A DNA stretch of 60,466 nt from an uncultured Alphaproteobacteria bacterium (GCA_903862715.1 CAIOYY010000001.1:1-60466), one strand, 5' to 3'. Positions 38,704 to 46,966 are shown, numbered from the stretch's first letter. Numbers and translations: made by a program. The notes: generated from the letters alone by a model not told the origin.

Positions 38704-39368
38704 GCACTTCTTATGTCGTCGCGCGGCGCGCGCTTCTTCTTGGAACAGTCGCCAGTGTTTTTCTGGCCGGATGCGGACTCTCCGATATCGGCGAGATGAT
38801 CGGCCCGCCGCCGCCGTTGAAGATCTATCTTCTGCGTCCGCAATTCGCGGCGGCCGATGGCGGCGGACTTCTGCCCTGGCAGATGTCGATTGCCATCCCG
38901 GATGCGCCCGCCAGCATCGATACGGTGCGCGTCGCGTTGAATCCGACGCCGTCCACGCTCGATTACTATGCCGACGCCGCCTGGCCCGATCGCACACCGG
39001 TGGTGGTACAGAGCCTTCTCATCGAAGCCTTTGAAAACGCCGGACGCGTAGCTGTGGCGCGCGACACGGACGGGGTGCTGACCGATTATGTGTTGCGCAC
39101 GGAACTGCGGGAGTTTCAGGCGCGCTATCCCGCAGGCGGCGCGCCGACACCTGACGCGCCCGCCGCAGCGCCGGAAATTTCCATTCGCATCGATGCGCGC
39201 ATCGTTGCCGTGCCGGAACGCCGCGTGCTGGGCAATATCAGCGTGACCCATACCGCGCAGGCGCAAGGCAACGAGATGGATAGCATCATCGCGGCCTTCA
39301 ATGAGGCCCTGGGTGCGGTACTCGGCGAAATTGTGACGTGGAGCGTTACCGTCCCGCCCGCCTCCTAA
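38700..39368 (+). CDS. ABC-type transport auxiliary lipoprotein (PqiC-like)
   Basis: A 222-residue lipoprotein with lipobox LAGC (near residue 22) and the family start PPPPLKIYLLRPQF. The pattern continues with LLPWQMSIAIPDAPASIDTVRVAL, YYADAAWPDRTPVVVQSLLIEAFE and a C-terminal AFNEALGAVLGEIVTW, typical of auxiliary lipoproteins encoded with MCE/ABC operons. It probably sits in the outer membrane or periplasm as the acceptor end of the Mla-like pathway. It overlaps mlaD by 4 nt. Confidence 0.85.
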   Translation: MSTSYVVARRALLLGTVASVFLAGCGLSDIGEMIGPPPPLKIYLLRPQFAAADGGGLLPWQMSIAIPDAPASIDTVRVALNPTPSTLDYYADAAWPDRTPVVVQSLLIEAFENAGRVAVARDTDGVLTDYVLRTELREFQARYPAGGAPTPDAPAAAPEISIRIDARIVAVPERRVLGNISVTHTAQAQGNEMDSIIAAFNEALGAVLGEIVTWSVTVPPAS

Positions 39369-39417
39369 GGGCACCCTGCCCCGCTACCTGTTTTGTCGTT
39401 GGAACCTTAACCGGAAC

Positions 39418-39439
39418 GGATCGTTTCCTCGAACGATCC
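39418..39439. repeat. small perfect inverted repeat upstream of the 73-aa membrane protein
   Basis: Arms 39418-39425 and 39432-39439 are perfectly complementary over 8 bp with a 6-nt loop. It lies 50 nt past the lipoprotein gene. No T run follows, so it could be a weak attenuator, a protein-binding site or chance. Confidence 0.35.
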
Positions 39440-39492
39440 CGAAACGGGACTGGTTTAGGGAAGTTATTGGTGCGGATAATGGGAGGGATGAA

Positions 39493-39714
39493 ATGCGTGG
39501 TCTCGTCTTGATAGGCGTTGTTCTCGTGGGCCTTGGAATTGCGGGCCTTGTGGTCGAGAACGTGACGTTCACGGAAACGGAAGAAGTCGTCGATATCGGT
39601 CCGCTCGAAATCCAGAGCGAGGAAGAGCACAATATTCCGATCCCCACGATTGCGGGAATCGTCGCGGTTATAGCCGGGCTCGGCCTTATCTTTGCTGGCC
39701 GCAAACAGGCGTAG
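39493..39714 (+). CDS. small two-helix membrane protein
   Basis: A 73-residue protein with a hydrophobic helix at residues ~3-22, an acidic loop (TFTETEEVVDIGPLEIQSEEE) and a second helix at ~49-67 ending in RKQA. A strong ribosome site (GGGAGG at 39481-39486) and a Rho-independent terminator just downstream show it is a real, independently ending gene. I do not recognise a firm family. The acidic hydrophilic loop between two helices suggests a small envelope or stress-related membrane protein. Confidence 0.7.
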   Translation: MRGLVLIGVVLVGLGIAGLVVENVTFTETEEVVDIGPLEIQSEEEHNIPIPTIAGIVAVIAGLGLIFAGRKQA

Positions 39715-39723
39715 GCGGTTGCG

Positions 39724-39754
39724 AAACGCGGCCTTCGGGCCGCGTTTTATTTTG
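39724..39754 (+). terminator. Rho-independent terminator, possibly bidirectional
   Basis: A perfect 10-bp GC-rich stem (39724-39733 with 39738-39747), tetraloop TTCG, followed by TATTTT. It ends the small membrane protein gene and runs into the 3' end of the convergent thioredoxin-like gene. Confidence 0.85.
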
Positions 39755-40265
39755 CCCAGGATGCCAGCCAGTCGGCCATTTCCTGCGGCTGTTCGTGGTT
39801 CTGATCCGTCACTTCATACGAACTGTGCAACGGCGTTCCATCGGATTCGAGGACGATGAGCCATGGCACGCCGTCAATATCGTTAGCGCCAAAACGCGCC
39901 GGGACGTCGAGATTGCGATCGATCTTTCCCGACGTGGAACTAATGTCGACCGCGACAATTTCGAAATTGGCGTCGAGGAACGGTTTCATTTCCGGCAATT
40001 CCATGACACCCGAAAGAATCCGGCACCACGGACACCAATTGCCACCAAGATCGATCAGTACCCTTTTGCCGCTTTCGCGCGCGCGCATCAGCGCGGCGTC
40101 AACCTCGGCCATGGCGTCGGCCTCTTCGTCATAGGGATAGGGCAAGGGCGTCGGAAGATTTTCGGCTCGGGTGATGGAGAGGCGCGGCGCGGGCAACTCC
40201 GACGCCGCCGGCGTTGCGGTTAGAACGCCCAACGTAATAGCAAGGATGAGAGATCTTCGCGTCAT
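39747..40265 (-). CDS. exported thioredoxin-like protein
   Basis: A 172-residue protein with a signal peptide (about 20 residues, ending near PAASE) and a thioredoxin fold carrying the redox motif WCPWC in LGGNWCPWCRILSG. The pattern resembles the thioredoxin-like families with a CxxC plus a following VMELPEMKPFLDANFEIVAVD segment, and the cis-Pro region is GVPWLIV. It is probably a periplasmic thiol oxidoreductase. The partner protein is not indicated by its neighbours. Confidence 0.8.
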   Translation of the reverse strand: MTRRSLILAITLGVLTATPAASELPAPRLSITRAENLPTPLPYPYDEEADAMAEVDAALMRARESGKRVLIDLGGNWCPWCRILSGVMELPEMKPFLDANFEIVAVDISSTSGKIDRNLDVPARFGANDIDGVPWLIVLESDGTPLHSSYEVTDQNHEQPQEMADWLASWAK

Positions 40266-40298
40266 GGCATCACCGCCCTTGAAAGCAATTGTATTGCG

Positions 40299-41447
40299 TC
40301 ACTCCAGAACCGCCGTCACATGAAACTGGACATGCCATTTATCGGGCATGCGGTATTTCACGAAATGCAAAGCGGGCCCCCTTTCCGGATCGGGGAATAG
40401 TTCGCGCAGACGTTCTCGGACATAGGAAACATCCGCGAAATCCTGCACCATTACAGTCAGCGCCGCGATATCATCCGGCGAACCGCCCGCCTGCTCCATG
40501 ACTCCGCGCGTGATCAATTGCACCATGTCGGTTTGCCGGTCACGACCGTCGACCACCTGTCCGTCCGCCGGATCGATACCGTAAATACCGGAGGATTGCA
40601 GAAGCGGTCCGACACGCGCCGCCATCGGGATGGGATCATGGTGCCCGACTCCCGGGACCTCGAAATTCGTGCGCGTGGCGCCGAGAACCGCGGTGAGCTG
40701 CAATTGGATTTCGGAATTCGCCGGCAATTCATAGGGCAGTGTTTTGCGCGCGGGACGATCGCCGAAGGTGGGCCAGCGCTCGACCCATTCGGCGACCATG
40801 TCGGCCTGCCATTTGAAGTCCTGCATGAAGACCCAGTAATGCGTGATGTCGCCTTCCGTGCCGCCCGCCTGTTTCATGAACAGCGCGCCATTGTCGAATG
40901 CGCGTTCGATCTGCGCGAGCGCGCCTTCGACGGGTTTTCCGGTGGCGGGATCTTCCGGTGCGAACACTGACGAAAAAACATAGGGGCCCAGACGCGCGCC
41001 CATCGGCAACGGGTCCTTGTGCTTTAAACCGGGAACGCCGATCGCCTGTCGTTTCGCTCCCACAACCGCCGTCGCTTGCAATTGCACCTGAAGCCCAGAG
41101 GGAAGCGGCGCGTGATTTGTTTTGCGCGCGGGACGATTGTGGTCATCCGGAAACATTTCGAGCCAGGGCTTATTGATGAAAATGCGCCCTTCGCGCCCCG
41201 GCGTGTAAACGGTGATCAAGCCGATATCGTCTGGCGTTGCACCCGCACGCTCCAGAAGCGCGCGCAGATTGACGAAGGCGAGCGCGAATTGCGCTTCCAT
41301 ATCGGAGGGAATGTCGCCGGTGCTCGGATCAATGCCGGGCACAGATGAAGTGAACACCAGATCGCCCATGCGCACGGCACTGACAGGCGGCTGCCCCATG
41401 GGCAATGTGTTTTCGCCAAACGGCAGATGCACGACGGTCCGTTTCAC
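40299..41447 (-). CDS. triple-domain RidA (YjgF/UK114) family protein
   Basis: A 382-residue protein made of three RidA units in tandem (roughly residues 1-133, 134-258, 259-382); single-domain RidA is about 125-130. Units 1 and 2 share RPARKT followed by a strand LQVQLQATAVV or EIQLQLTAVL; unit 3 has GPALHF and HVQFHVTAVL. Canonical RidA uses an Arg in the ARS position and a Glu in VEIE to deaminate enamines and imines. Here the Glu positions are Gln, and unit 3 has lost the Arg, so classical activity is doubtful. GTG 41447 is preceded by GGAGG. A single chain could fold as one pseudo-trimer. It is followed downstream by the thioredoxin-like gene. Confidence 0.82.
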   Translation of the reverse strand: MKRTVVHLPFGENTLPMGQPPVSAVRMGDLVFTSSVPGIDPSTGDIPSDMEAQFALAFVNLRALLERAGATPDDIGLITVYTPGREGRIFINKPWLEMFPDDHNRPARKTNHAPLPSGLQVQLQATAVVGAKRQAIGVPGLKHKDPLPMGARLGPYVFSSVFAPEDPATGKPVEGALAQIERAFDNGALFMKQAGGTEGDITHYWVFMQDFKWQADMVAEWVERWPTFGDRPARKTLPYELPANSEIQLQLTAVLGATRTNFEVPGVGHHDPIPMAARVGPLLQSSGIYGIDPADGQVVDGRDRQTDMVQLITRGVMEQAGGSPDDIAALTVMVQDFADVSYVRERLRELFPDPERGPALHFVKYRMPDKWHVQFHVTAVLE

Positions 41448-41476
41448 TTTTTCCTCCGGTATTAGTTCTGCCGCGT

Positions 41477-41914
41477 CTAGCGCGCGGTACGTTTGTCGGC
41501 GAGCGGCTCGAACCCCATGGCGCGCACCATGATTTCGGCAACCTCCTCGTCGTGCTTGCCGCCACCGCCCGTGCCGATCGCGCCGATGAAACGGCCCTCA
41601 AAGCGAACGACAAGACCGCCCGGCAGTGTTGTCAGATCGGCATCACCCCATTGCTCGAGATTGCCGCCCCGATCCACGAGGTCCTGTTTGAACCACAACG
41701 TGTTCCGGCACATCGTCGCGCTCGTATAGGCCTTGCGGATGGCATGGCGCAGGATGCGGGCATGCGCGCCGTCCATCCGGCTGGTGGCGATCATTTCGGC
41801 GCCTACATCGGCAACGGCAAAAGCCATGGGAAGACCCAGCCTTGCCGCCGCCGCTTCCCCCGCCGCGATAGCCTTCTTCGCGTCGTCCAGTCCCAGACTT
41901 TTCCATTCCAGCAT
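41477..41914 (-). CDS. DUF336 / GlcG-HbpS family protein
   Basis: A 145-residue protein of the GlcG/HbpS (DUF336) family, with LDDAKKAIAAGEAAA, MAFAVADVGAEMIATSRMDGA, the helix AIRKAYTSA and GGLVVRFEGRFIGAIGTGGGG with a C-terminal DEEVA. Family members include heme-binding HbpS and proteins encoded with glycolate or aromatic catabolism genes; biochemical roles are poorly defined. It is 29 nt upstream of the triple RidA gene on the same strand, and probably co-transcribed. Confidence 0.82.
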   Translation of the reverse strand: MLEWKSLGLDDAKKAIAAGEAAAARLGLPMAFAVADVGAEMIATSRMDGAHARILRHAIRKAYTSATMCRNTLWFKQDLVDRGGNLEQWGDADLTTLPGGLVVRFEGRFIGAIGTGGGGKHDEEVAEIMVRAMGFEPLADKRTAR

Positions 41915-42046
41915 GAAGGCCTCGCTCCTCGGCTCTCTTATCGTATGCGGGACACGCGCCCCGCCCAAGAGCAGAAATGGTGCCTGCACCGGCGCTTTTA
42001 TCGATAAACTTTTGGCCGAGAAATACGGGCGGGCAAATAGGGACAG

Positions 42047-42086
42047 CAAATAAAAGGCCTCCGGAGGTAGAACCTTCGGAGGCCTT
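42047..42086 (-). terminator. Rho-independent terminator after the DUF6152-like gene
   Basis: A perfect 10-bp stem (42077-42086 with 42054-42063) and a 13-nt loop, followed on the minus strand by TTTTATTT. It lies just past the DUF6152-like stop at 42110 and before the DUF336 gene. Confidence 0.82.
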
Positions 42087-42109
42087 GGAATTCCTTAAGA
42101 TCGATGAGC

Positions 42110-42478
42110 TTATTCGCCCATCAAGGTCCCGTCGGGCAACATCACGGTCAAAAGCTGACCACCGGGGGAGCCGTCCTTCAGCGGGTGCAGGGTGACAGTA
42201 ACTTCGTCGCCGGGAACAACCGTGCGAGGACGCCAGCCGGAACGCGCGAGACCACCGGGAGAACCCATTTCGAGCGACCATTCGACCATGTCGCCCTGCT
42301 CGCTCGGTACATCGACCTGGAGCCAGCTATGCGGGTTGGTCCACTGGAATTCCTTCACGGTGCCTTTGAATTCCAGCGTGGTGGTGGCGTCGAACATGGC
42401 AAAGGAGTGATGTGCCAGCGCAGGCGCGACCAGAAGGCAGAATCCAACCCCGGCCAAGCCAAGCGTTTTAACTTTCAT
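42110..42478 (-). CDS. small secreted protein, DUF6152-like
   Basis: A 122-residue protein with a signal peptide cleaved at ALA-HHS. The mature chain starts HHSFAMFDAT, then EFKGTVKEFQWTNPHSWLQVDV, and ends DGSPGGQLLTVMLPDGT, a pattern I associate with the DUF6152 family of periplasmic beta proteins. The conserved His cluster at the mature N-terminus and the NPH motif suggest metal or ligand binding, but this is inference. It has its own terminator and a candidate promoter, so it is probably monocistronic. Confidence 0.68.
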   Translation of the reverse strand: MKVKTLGLAGVGFCLLVAPALAHHSFAMFDATTTLEFKGTVKEFQWTNPHSWLQVDVPSEQGDMVEWSLEMGSPGGLARSGWRPRTVVPGDEVTVTLHPLKDGSPGGQLLTVMLPDGTLMGE

Positions 42479-42511
42479 AGGAGTCTCCCTAAACCCTGTT
42501 TTCTGTCGCAC

Positions 42512-42540
42512 TATATAAGAATTGGCGTCAGGTGGCACAA
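42512..42540 (-). promoter_or_regulatory. candidate sigma-70-type promoter for the DUF6152-like gene
   Basis: On the minus strand, TTGTGC (42535-42540), a 17-nt spacer and TATATA (42512-42517) lie about 34 nt upstream of the start codon. The match to consensus is moderate. Confidence 0.35.
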
Positions 42541-42673
42541 GCCATTCGTTACAACCGGTTGCGTCCGCCGACCCAATTTCCCGTGAAAATCCGGGACGTG
42601 ACCTCGTATATCCCTGTCCGAAAGGCCACCTGCACACCGCTCTGGCGGAGAACGGTGCCTCCCAACCAGGCGT

Positions 42674-43357
42674 TTAATGGGCCGATTCGGCTAGCCCACG
42701 GCCAGCCCGGTTATCGTGCCAGTAAACCGCCTCGCGCAAAAGTTCGGTGCCGTTGGCAAGGTTCAGCTTTTCCTTGATGCGGGAGCAATAGGCCTGGACC
42801 GTTTTGACGCTTAGATGCAGCGTCTCGGCAATGCGGCGGGTCTCAAAACCTTGTCCGAGAAGGGAGAAAACTTCCAGCTCGCGGTCGCTGAGTTGTTCTA
42901 TCGGGGAGGTGCCGACCGTCAGTTTGCGATCGACGAATTTCTCCGCGAACATCTCTGAGACTTCACTGCTGACATAGAGCTTGCCCGCAAGCACCTGACG
43001 CACGGCATCAATGATTTTCTTCGCCGTCTCGCGCTTCATGATGTAACCGCGCGCGCCCGCTCGAATGACGCGCTCGGCGTACAGATTTTCGTCATGCATG
43101 GACAGCACAACGACAGGAATGCGCGTTTCCTGCGCGCTGAGGGTTTTCACAAGGTCCATTCCCGAAAAGGCCCCCAGCGACAGATCGACAATCACGATAT
43201 TGGGTTTCGCCTCGGTAATACCTTGAAGCGCCCCGGCCGGGTCACCCGCCTCACCGCAAACTTCCATGTCGTCCTGGCGATTGACCAGCATGGTCAGCCC
43301 TTCGCGGACCAACGGATGATCGTCGACAATAAAAACCCTGGATTTTTCGCTACCCAT
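42674..43357 (-). CDS. NarL/FixJ-type LuxR response regulator
   Basis: A 227-residue two-component regulator. The receiver domain (residues ~6-120) shows IVDDHPLVREGL and phosphoacceptor Asp58 in VIVDLSLG, with conserved Thr/Ser and Lys in VVLSMHDE and YIMKRE. The C-terminal helix-turn-helix reads LSDRELEVFSLLGQGFETRRIAETLHLSVKTVQAYCSRIKEKL in family form. The start ATG 43357 follows GAGGGA. It overlaps the sensor kinase gene by 8 nt, and that kinase is interrupted, so the regulator may be orphaned. Confidence 0.9.
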   Translation of the reverse strand: MGSEKSRVFIVDDHPLVREGLTMLVNRQDDMEVCGEAGDPAGALQGITEAKPNIVIVDLSLGAFSGMDLVKTLSAQETRIPVVVLSMHDENLYAERVIRAGARGYIMKRETAKKIIDAVRQVLAGKLYVSSEVSEMFAEKFVDRKLTVGTSPIEQLSDRELEVFSLLGQGFETRRIAETLHLSVKTVQAYCSRIKEKLNLANGTELLREAVYWHDNRAGRGLAESAH

Positions 43358-44465
43358 TTGCTCCCTCAAGCATGCGCTCTTGTGGAAAAATACATCGTAC
43401 GACGGTCCCGCCGCGTACACCGCGCTCCACCACTAATGCGGCATCGATCAGATTTGCCCGATGCGCCATAATGCGCAGTCCCATGCCGCCATTTTTGGCT
43501 GACATCTGGGGAATTCCAATTCCGTCATCCTCGACGTTAAGCACAATGCCGTCCGCCCGCGACTCAAGTTTGATGACGACTCGTTTTGCCTTTCCATGGC
43601 GGATGGCGTTGCTCACCGATTCCTGGGCGATCCGGAACAGATGCACGGCCTCGGCAGGCGAATCCATCAGGACCGGATCGTCGCATTTGAAAAGGCAGGT
43701 GATGTTGAAGAGTTTGCTGGTGTTTCAGGAAAATTCCCGCAGCGCATACATCAGCGCGTCGTCATGCAGCTCAACCGGGTTGAGGCCTTTGGCGACGTTT
43801 CGGGACAGGGATATCGCGTCCTCGATCAGGCGGACGATCTTGCGGGCGTCACTCGCCTCATCGGCGTCGCGCGCTTCGAGCTTTTGCAACAGCACCGCAC
43901 CCGTCAACACTGTGCCCGTCAGATGCTGCGCCAGGCCATCATGCAGATCATTGCCGATCCGCCTTTGCTCTCGGTCGCTGATATCCAGCATCTCCCGTTC
44001 GAGCTGGCGGTGCTCTTCCAGCAGGGCCCTGAGGGATTGGGTGCGGTTTTGCACGCGTGCTTCAATGATGTTGTGCAGTTCCCGTATCCCGGTCACGAGC
44101 AATATCACGGCACTTTAGAAGACCGCTCGGATAGCCGCGTTCCAAAGGGGAACCATCGCACTCGACCACACAAAGGTGGTGATGAGATCGCGGACAAGCT
44201 GCACCCCGACACTGAGTACGATCAGCGCAATTCCAAAGCGGAGCCCGACGACCCATGTGCCCAGCACGATCGGCAACACGTAAAGCACTGACAATTGGAT
44301 GTCGCCATTGTACTGATCGGCTATACCGATAAGGACTGGTGAAACGACGGAAATGATCGTCGCTATAAGGCGGACCCGCGCCTCGTTGCGCTGCAACCAG
44401 GCCTGCGCCAGCAATACGGCGGCTGGCCGCGCGCGTTCGCGTGGCGGACTTTCCGTTATGAGCAC
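43350..44465 (-). pseudogene. NarL-partner sensor histidine kinase with two in-frame stop codons
   Basis: One continuous reading frame from GTG 44465 to 43350 is interrupted only by TAA at 44115-44117 and TGA at 43725-43727. The first section encodes an N-terminal membrane domain with about four helices (VVSPVLIGIAD, VLYVLPIVLGTWVVGLRFGIAL). The second carries the HisKA_3 dimerisation helix with the phospho-His in QRRIGNDLHDGLAQHLTG (about position 175). The third carries the ATPase domain (RIAQESVSNAIRHG, VEDDGIGIP, GGMGLRIMAHRA). All domain borders remain in frame, so degradation is minimal. Either two recent nonsense mutations inactivate it or the stops are sequence errors. The intact regulator follows with an 8-nt overlap. 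Confidence 0.8.
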
Positions 44466-44669
44466 GCCCGAAAGTATCCCGTTTGCATATTTTGACGGCC
44501 AGCCGGTTTCGCGTTATGCGAATGGAGCCTTTTCCCCATGTTGTCGCAGTATGCTTCGCGGGTGAAGTGTTTTCTGCCGCTGGCCGAGGAAAACGGCCAT
44601 TCAAGGGCCGGAATTCATCCAGAAAATGCGAATTTTCGTTATTCTAAACTAAGCGCAGTTAGGAAACCC

Positions 44670-45275
44670 ATGACCGCTAACGATGAAGGCCAGAGCATGG
44701 CCGAAGATGCGTCCGGGCAAGCTCCCGGGCCGAAGCACAATCAGGAACAGGAAGTCGTCTGGGCGCGATGGCAGAAAAAGCGCACCTTTGTGCGCGCGCT
44801 GGAAGGCACCTACAGCCATCTCACCAAGGAACTTCTCGACCAGCCCCGTGTCTATTCCTCCGCCAATGTACCCTGGAAGGGCGGACCGCAGGTCTTCGGA
44901 AAACACATCATCAGCCCTGGCGCGGCGCGCATCACGCAGTCCATGGAAACCCATATCGAGGCCTATGGACCTGGCGCCTATGGCCAGAAGCACGGCCACC
45001 TGAACAGCGCCGTGTTCTTCGTCATCAAGGGCCGCGGCTACGATATCCATGACGGACGGCGCATCGACTGGAAGGCCGGCGACATCATGCTGGTCGAAAA
45101 TGGCTGCGTGCATCAGCACTTCAACGAGGATCCGCATGAAGAAGCCATCCTGCTCGTCTTTAAGGCGAAGCCGCTCTTCCTGTTCATGCATCTCCTCTAT
45201 CAGAAGATGATTTCCTATCCGCCTACGACCCTCATCGAGGGTCACGAGGACTGGACCCCGCCCACCGACCTGTAA
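44670..45275 (+). CDS. cupin domain protein (metal-ligand-bearing partner)
   Basis: A 201-residue protein with a cupin barrel at residues ~85-180. Motif 1 shows the metal ligands HGH in KHGHLNSAVFFVIKG but with Ala where the canonical Glu should be. Motif 2 is GDIMLVENGCVHQHFN, with the expected His. TAGGAA precedes ATG 44670. Length and N-terminal helix suggest a single-domain dioxygenase-like or isomerase-like cupin; no substrate is evident. A second cupin follows 24 nt downstream, and the two look like a co-expressed pair. It is divergent from the interrupted kinase. Confidence 0.78.
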   Translation: MTANDEGQSMAEDASGQAPGPKHNQEQEVVWARWQKKRTFVRALEGTYSHLTKELLDQPRVYSSANVPWKGGPQVFGKHIISPGAARITQSMETHIEAYGPGAYGQKHGHLNSAVFFVIKGRGYDIHDGRRIDWKAGDIMLVENGCVHQHFNEDPHEEAILLVFKAKPLFLFMHLLYQKMISYPPTTLIEGHEDWTPPTDL

Positions 45276-45299
45276 AAGCGACACATTCGGAGAAAGACA

Positions 45300-45845
45300 A
45301 TGGCAGTTTTAGACGAACGCGATGTGGCGCATGCCGGCACCAAGACGTGTAACTTCCGCGCCGACGACCTTCAGAAATCGATCGATCTTCGCAAGAGTTA
45401 TGAGAGCGCGATGAATGTCGTGTCCTCTGAAGACCAGCCCTTCGAAACCACAGCGGACGGGCTCATCAAACATCTCGTGCATGAAAAGATGAACACGCGC
45501 GAGCACTGCATCGATGCGCACATGCTTTTCATCAAGGAAGGCAGCCGCTCGGGAAAATCTCGGCAAATGTCGGAAGAATTGATCTTCGTAGCGGAAGGTT
45601 CCGGGTACGACCTTCACTGGGACGTCAAATTCGACTGCGACATCACTTATAGCTGGGACTGGGAAGCCGAACCGCGGCGCTTTGAATGGAAGCGCGGCGA
45701 TTTCATCTATATCCCGCCCTTCACCATCCAGCAGCATTTCAATACCGGCACCGGCGAAGCACGTCTCATCAAGATCACAAACCGCATCGTCAAGAGCATG
45801 GGCTTCCACTGGGTCGATCAGCTGGAAAACGCACCGGGCTTCTAA
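45300..45845 (+). CDS. cupin domain protein (degenerate-ligand partner)
   Basis: A 181-residue cupin. Motif 1 (SRQMSEELIFVAEGSG) keeps the Glu but has Ser-Arg-Gln where HxH is expected, and motif 2 (GDFIYIPPFTIQQHFN) has Gln at the His position. Three of four metal ligands are therefore missing, the complement of the preceding cupin, which lacks only the Glu. The fold seems intact, ending HWVDQLENAPGF. GAGAAAG lies before ATG 45300. Co-expression with the upstream cupin suggests a heteromer with one metal site. Confidence 0.75.
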   Translation: MAVLDERDVAHAGTKTCNFRADDLQKSIDLRKSYESAMNVVSSEDQPFETTADGLIKHLVHEKMNTREHCIDAHMLFIKEGSRSGKSRQMSEELIFVAEGSGYDLHWDVKFDCDITYSWDWEAEPRRFEWKRGDFIYIPPFTIQQHFNTGTGEARLIKITNRIVKSMGFHWVDQLENAPGF

Positions 45846-45869
45846 GTATCTGGCTAGCGAGTATCGGCG

Positions 45870-45895
45870 CAGCCGCGCGTCACCGCGCGCGGCTG
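45870..45895. terminator. GC-rich hairpin between convergent cupin and pyrD genes
   Basis: A perfect 10-bp stem (45870-45879 with 45886-45895) spans the pyrD stop codon region. No T run follows in either direction, so it is at best a weak bidirectional terminator. Confidence 0.4.
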
Positions 45896-46950
45896 TCCAC
45901 TCCCACCGCTTCTTTTACCGAAGAAAAGCCGTCGCGCTTCAGAAGCGCGGTCAATTCGCGTTTGATGTTCGTGACCAAAGGCGGGCCCTCGAAAACCAGG
46001 GCGGAATAGAACTGCACCAGAGAGGCGCCGGCCCGGATTTTGGCATAGGCGTCCGCGCCGCTGGCGACGCCGCCGCAACCGATAATTGGTATGTTCTGGC
46101 CGCAAAGCCTGTACATGCGCGCAAGACACGCATTGGATAGCGGCGTGAGCGGGCGTCCCGACAGTCCGCCGGTTTCCGCGCGGTGCACGCTTGTCAGATG
46201 GGCCGGGCGGGTAATCGTCGTGTTACCAATGATCAGGCCGTCTATGCCCGTATCGAGCGCCACTTCGGCGATATCCACCATGTCTTCTTCTGTGAGGTCG
46301 GGCCCCACCTTGGCCAGCAAAGGCGGACGTTTCCCGCTGGAGATCGCGGATTTCTCCCGCGCGGCGAGAACGCGCGTGATGAGCTCGGCAATCGGCTTTT
46401 TCGACTGCAGGGCGCGCAGGCCCGGTGTATTGGGCGACGACAGATTGACTACCAGATAGTCCGCGAGAGGGGCAAGCATTTCAACGCCCAGCGCATAGTC
46501 GGCGCTCGCATCAAGGGTGTCGCGGTTTTTGCCGACATTGGCGCCGACGATACCGCCCGTCTTGCGGATGGAAAGGCGCGCGCGAAATGCCTCCAGGCCT
46601 TCGCTGTTAAAGCCGAAGCGGTTGATCACCGCGCGCTCGGCATCAAGACGGAAAAGACGCGGTCGCGGATTGCCCGGTTGCGGTTTCGGCGTCACCGTTC
46701 CCGCTTCGACAAATCCGAAGCCGAGTTTCAGCGCCCCGGAAAACGCGCGGGCATCCTTGTCGAAACCGGCGGCAAGTCCAATGGGGTTGGGAAAAGAAAG
46801 ACCGTATACGGATGTTTTCAGAACGGGGTCGTCCGCGCCAGAAAAATTTCCGGAAAGTTTGTGCTCCATCGCCCAGACTGCCGCGTGGTGCGCGGTTTCG
46901 GGATCTAGCCGATAGAGTGCGGAAAGAACCAGGCGATTCCAGAGGGACAT
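45880..46950 (-). CDS. pyrD: dihydroorotate dehydrogenase (quinone), class 2
   Basis: A 356-residue FMN enzyme of the inner membrane that oxidises dihydroorotate using quinone. The N-terminal helix (LYRLDPETAHHAAVWAM) is the membrane/quinone-binding domain of class 2 enzymes. NPIGLAAGFDKDA, VEAGTVTPKPQPGN, the catalytic-Ser region VNLSSPNTPGLR and IGCGGVASGADAYAKI are intact. Three pyrimidine-related or adjacent genes run together on this strand: pyrD, a CoxG-like gene, then pyrE upstream. Confidence 0.94.
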   Translation of the reverse strand: MSLWNRLVLSALYRLDPETAHHAAVWAMEHKLSGNFSGADDPVLKTSVYGLSFPNPIGLAAGFDKDARAFSGALKLGFGFVEAGTVTPKPQPGNPRPRLFRLDAERAVINRFGFNSEGLEAFRARLSIRKTGGIVGANVGKNRDTLDASADYALGVEMLAPLADYLVVNLSSPNTPGLRALQSKKPIAELITRVLAAREKSAISSGKRPPLLAKVGPDLTEEDMVDIAEVALDTGIDGLIIGNTTITRPAHLTSVHRAETGGLSGRPLTPLSNACLARMYRLCGQNIPIIGCGGVASGADAYAKIRAGASLVQFYSALVFEGPPLVTNIKRELTALLKRDGFSSVKEAVGVDSRAR

Positions 46951-46966
46951 CGATAGCGGCGCCCTT

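Noticed and set aside
43725..44117. Reading the kinase stops as recoding (TGA as Trp or selenocysteine)
   Set aside because: One of the two stops is TAA, no SECIS-like element was seen, and dozens of other genes in the window use TGA as a normal stop.
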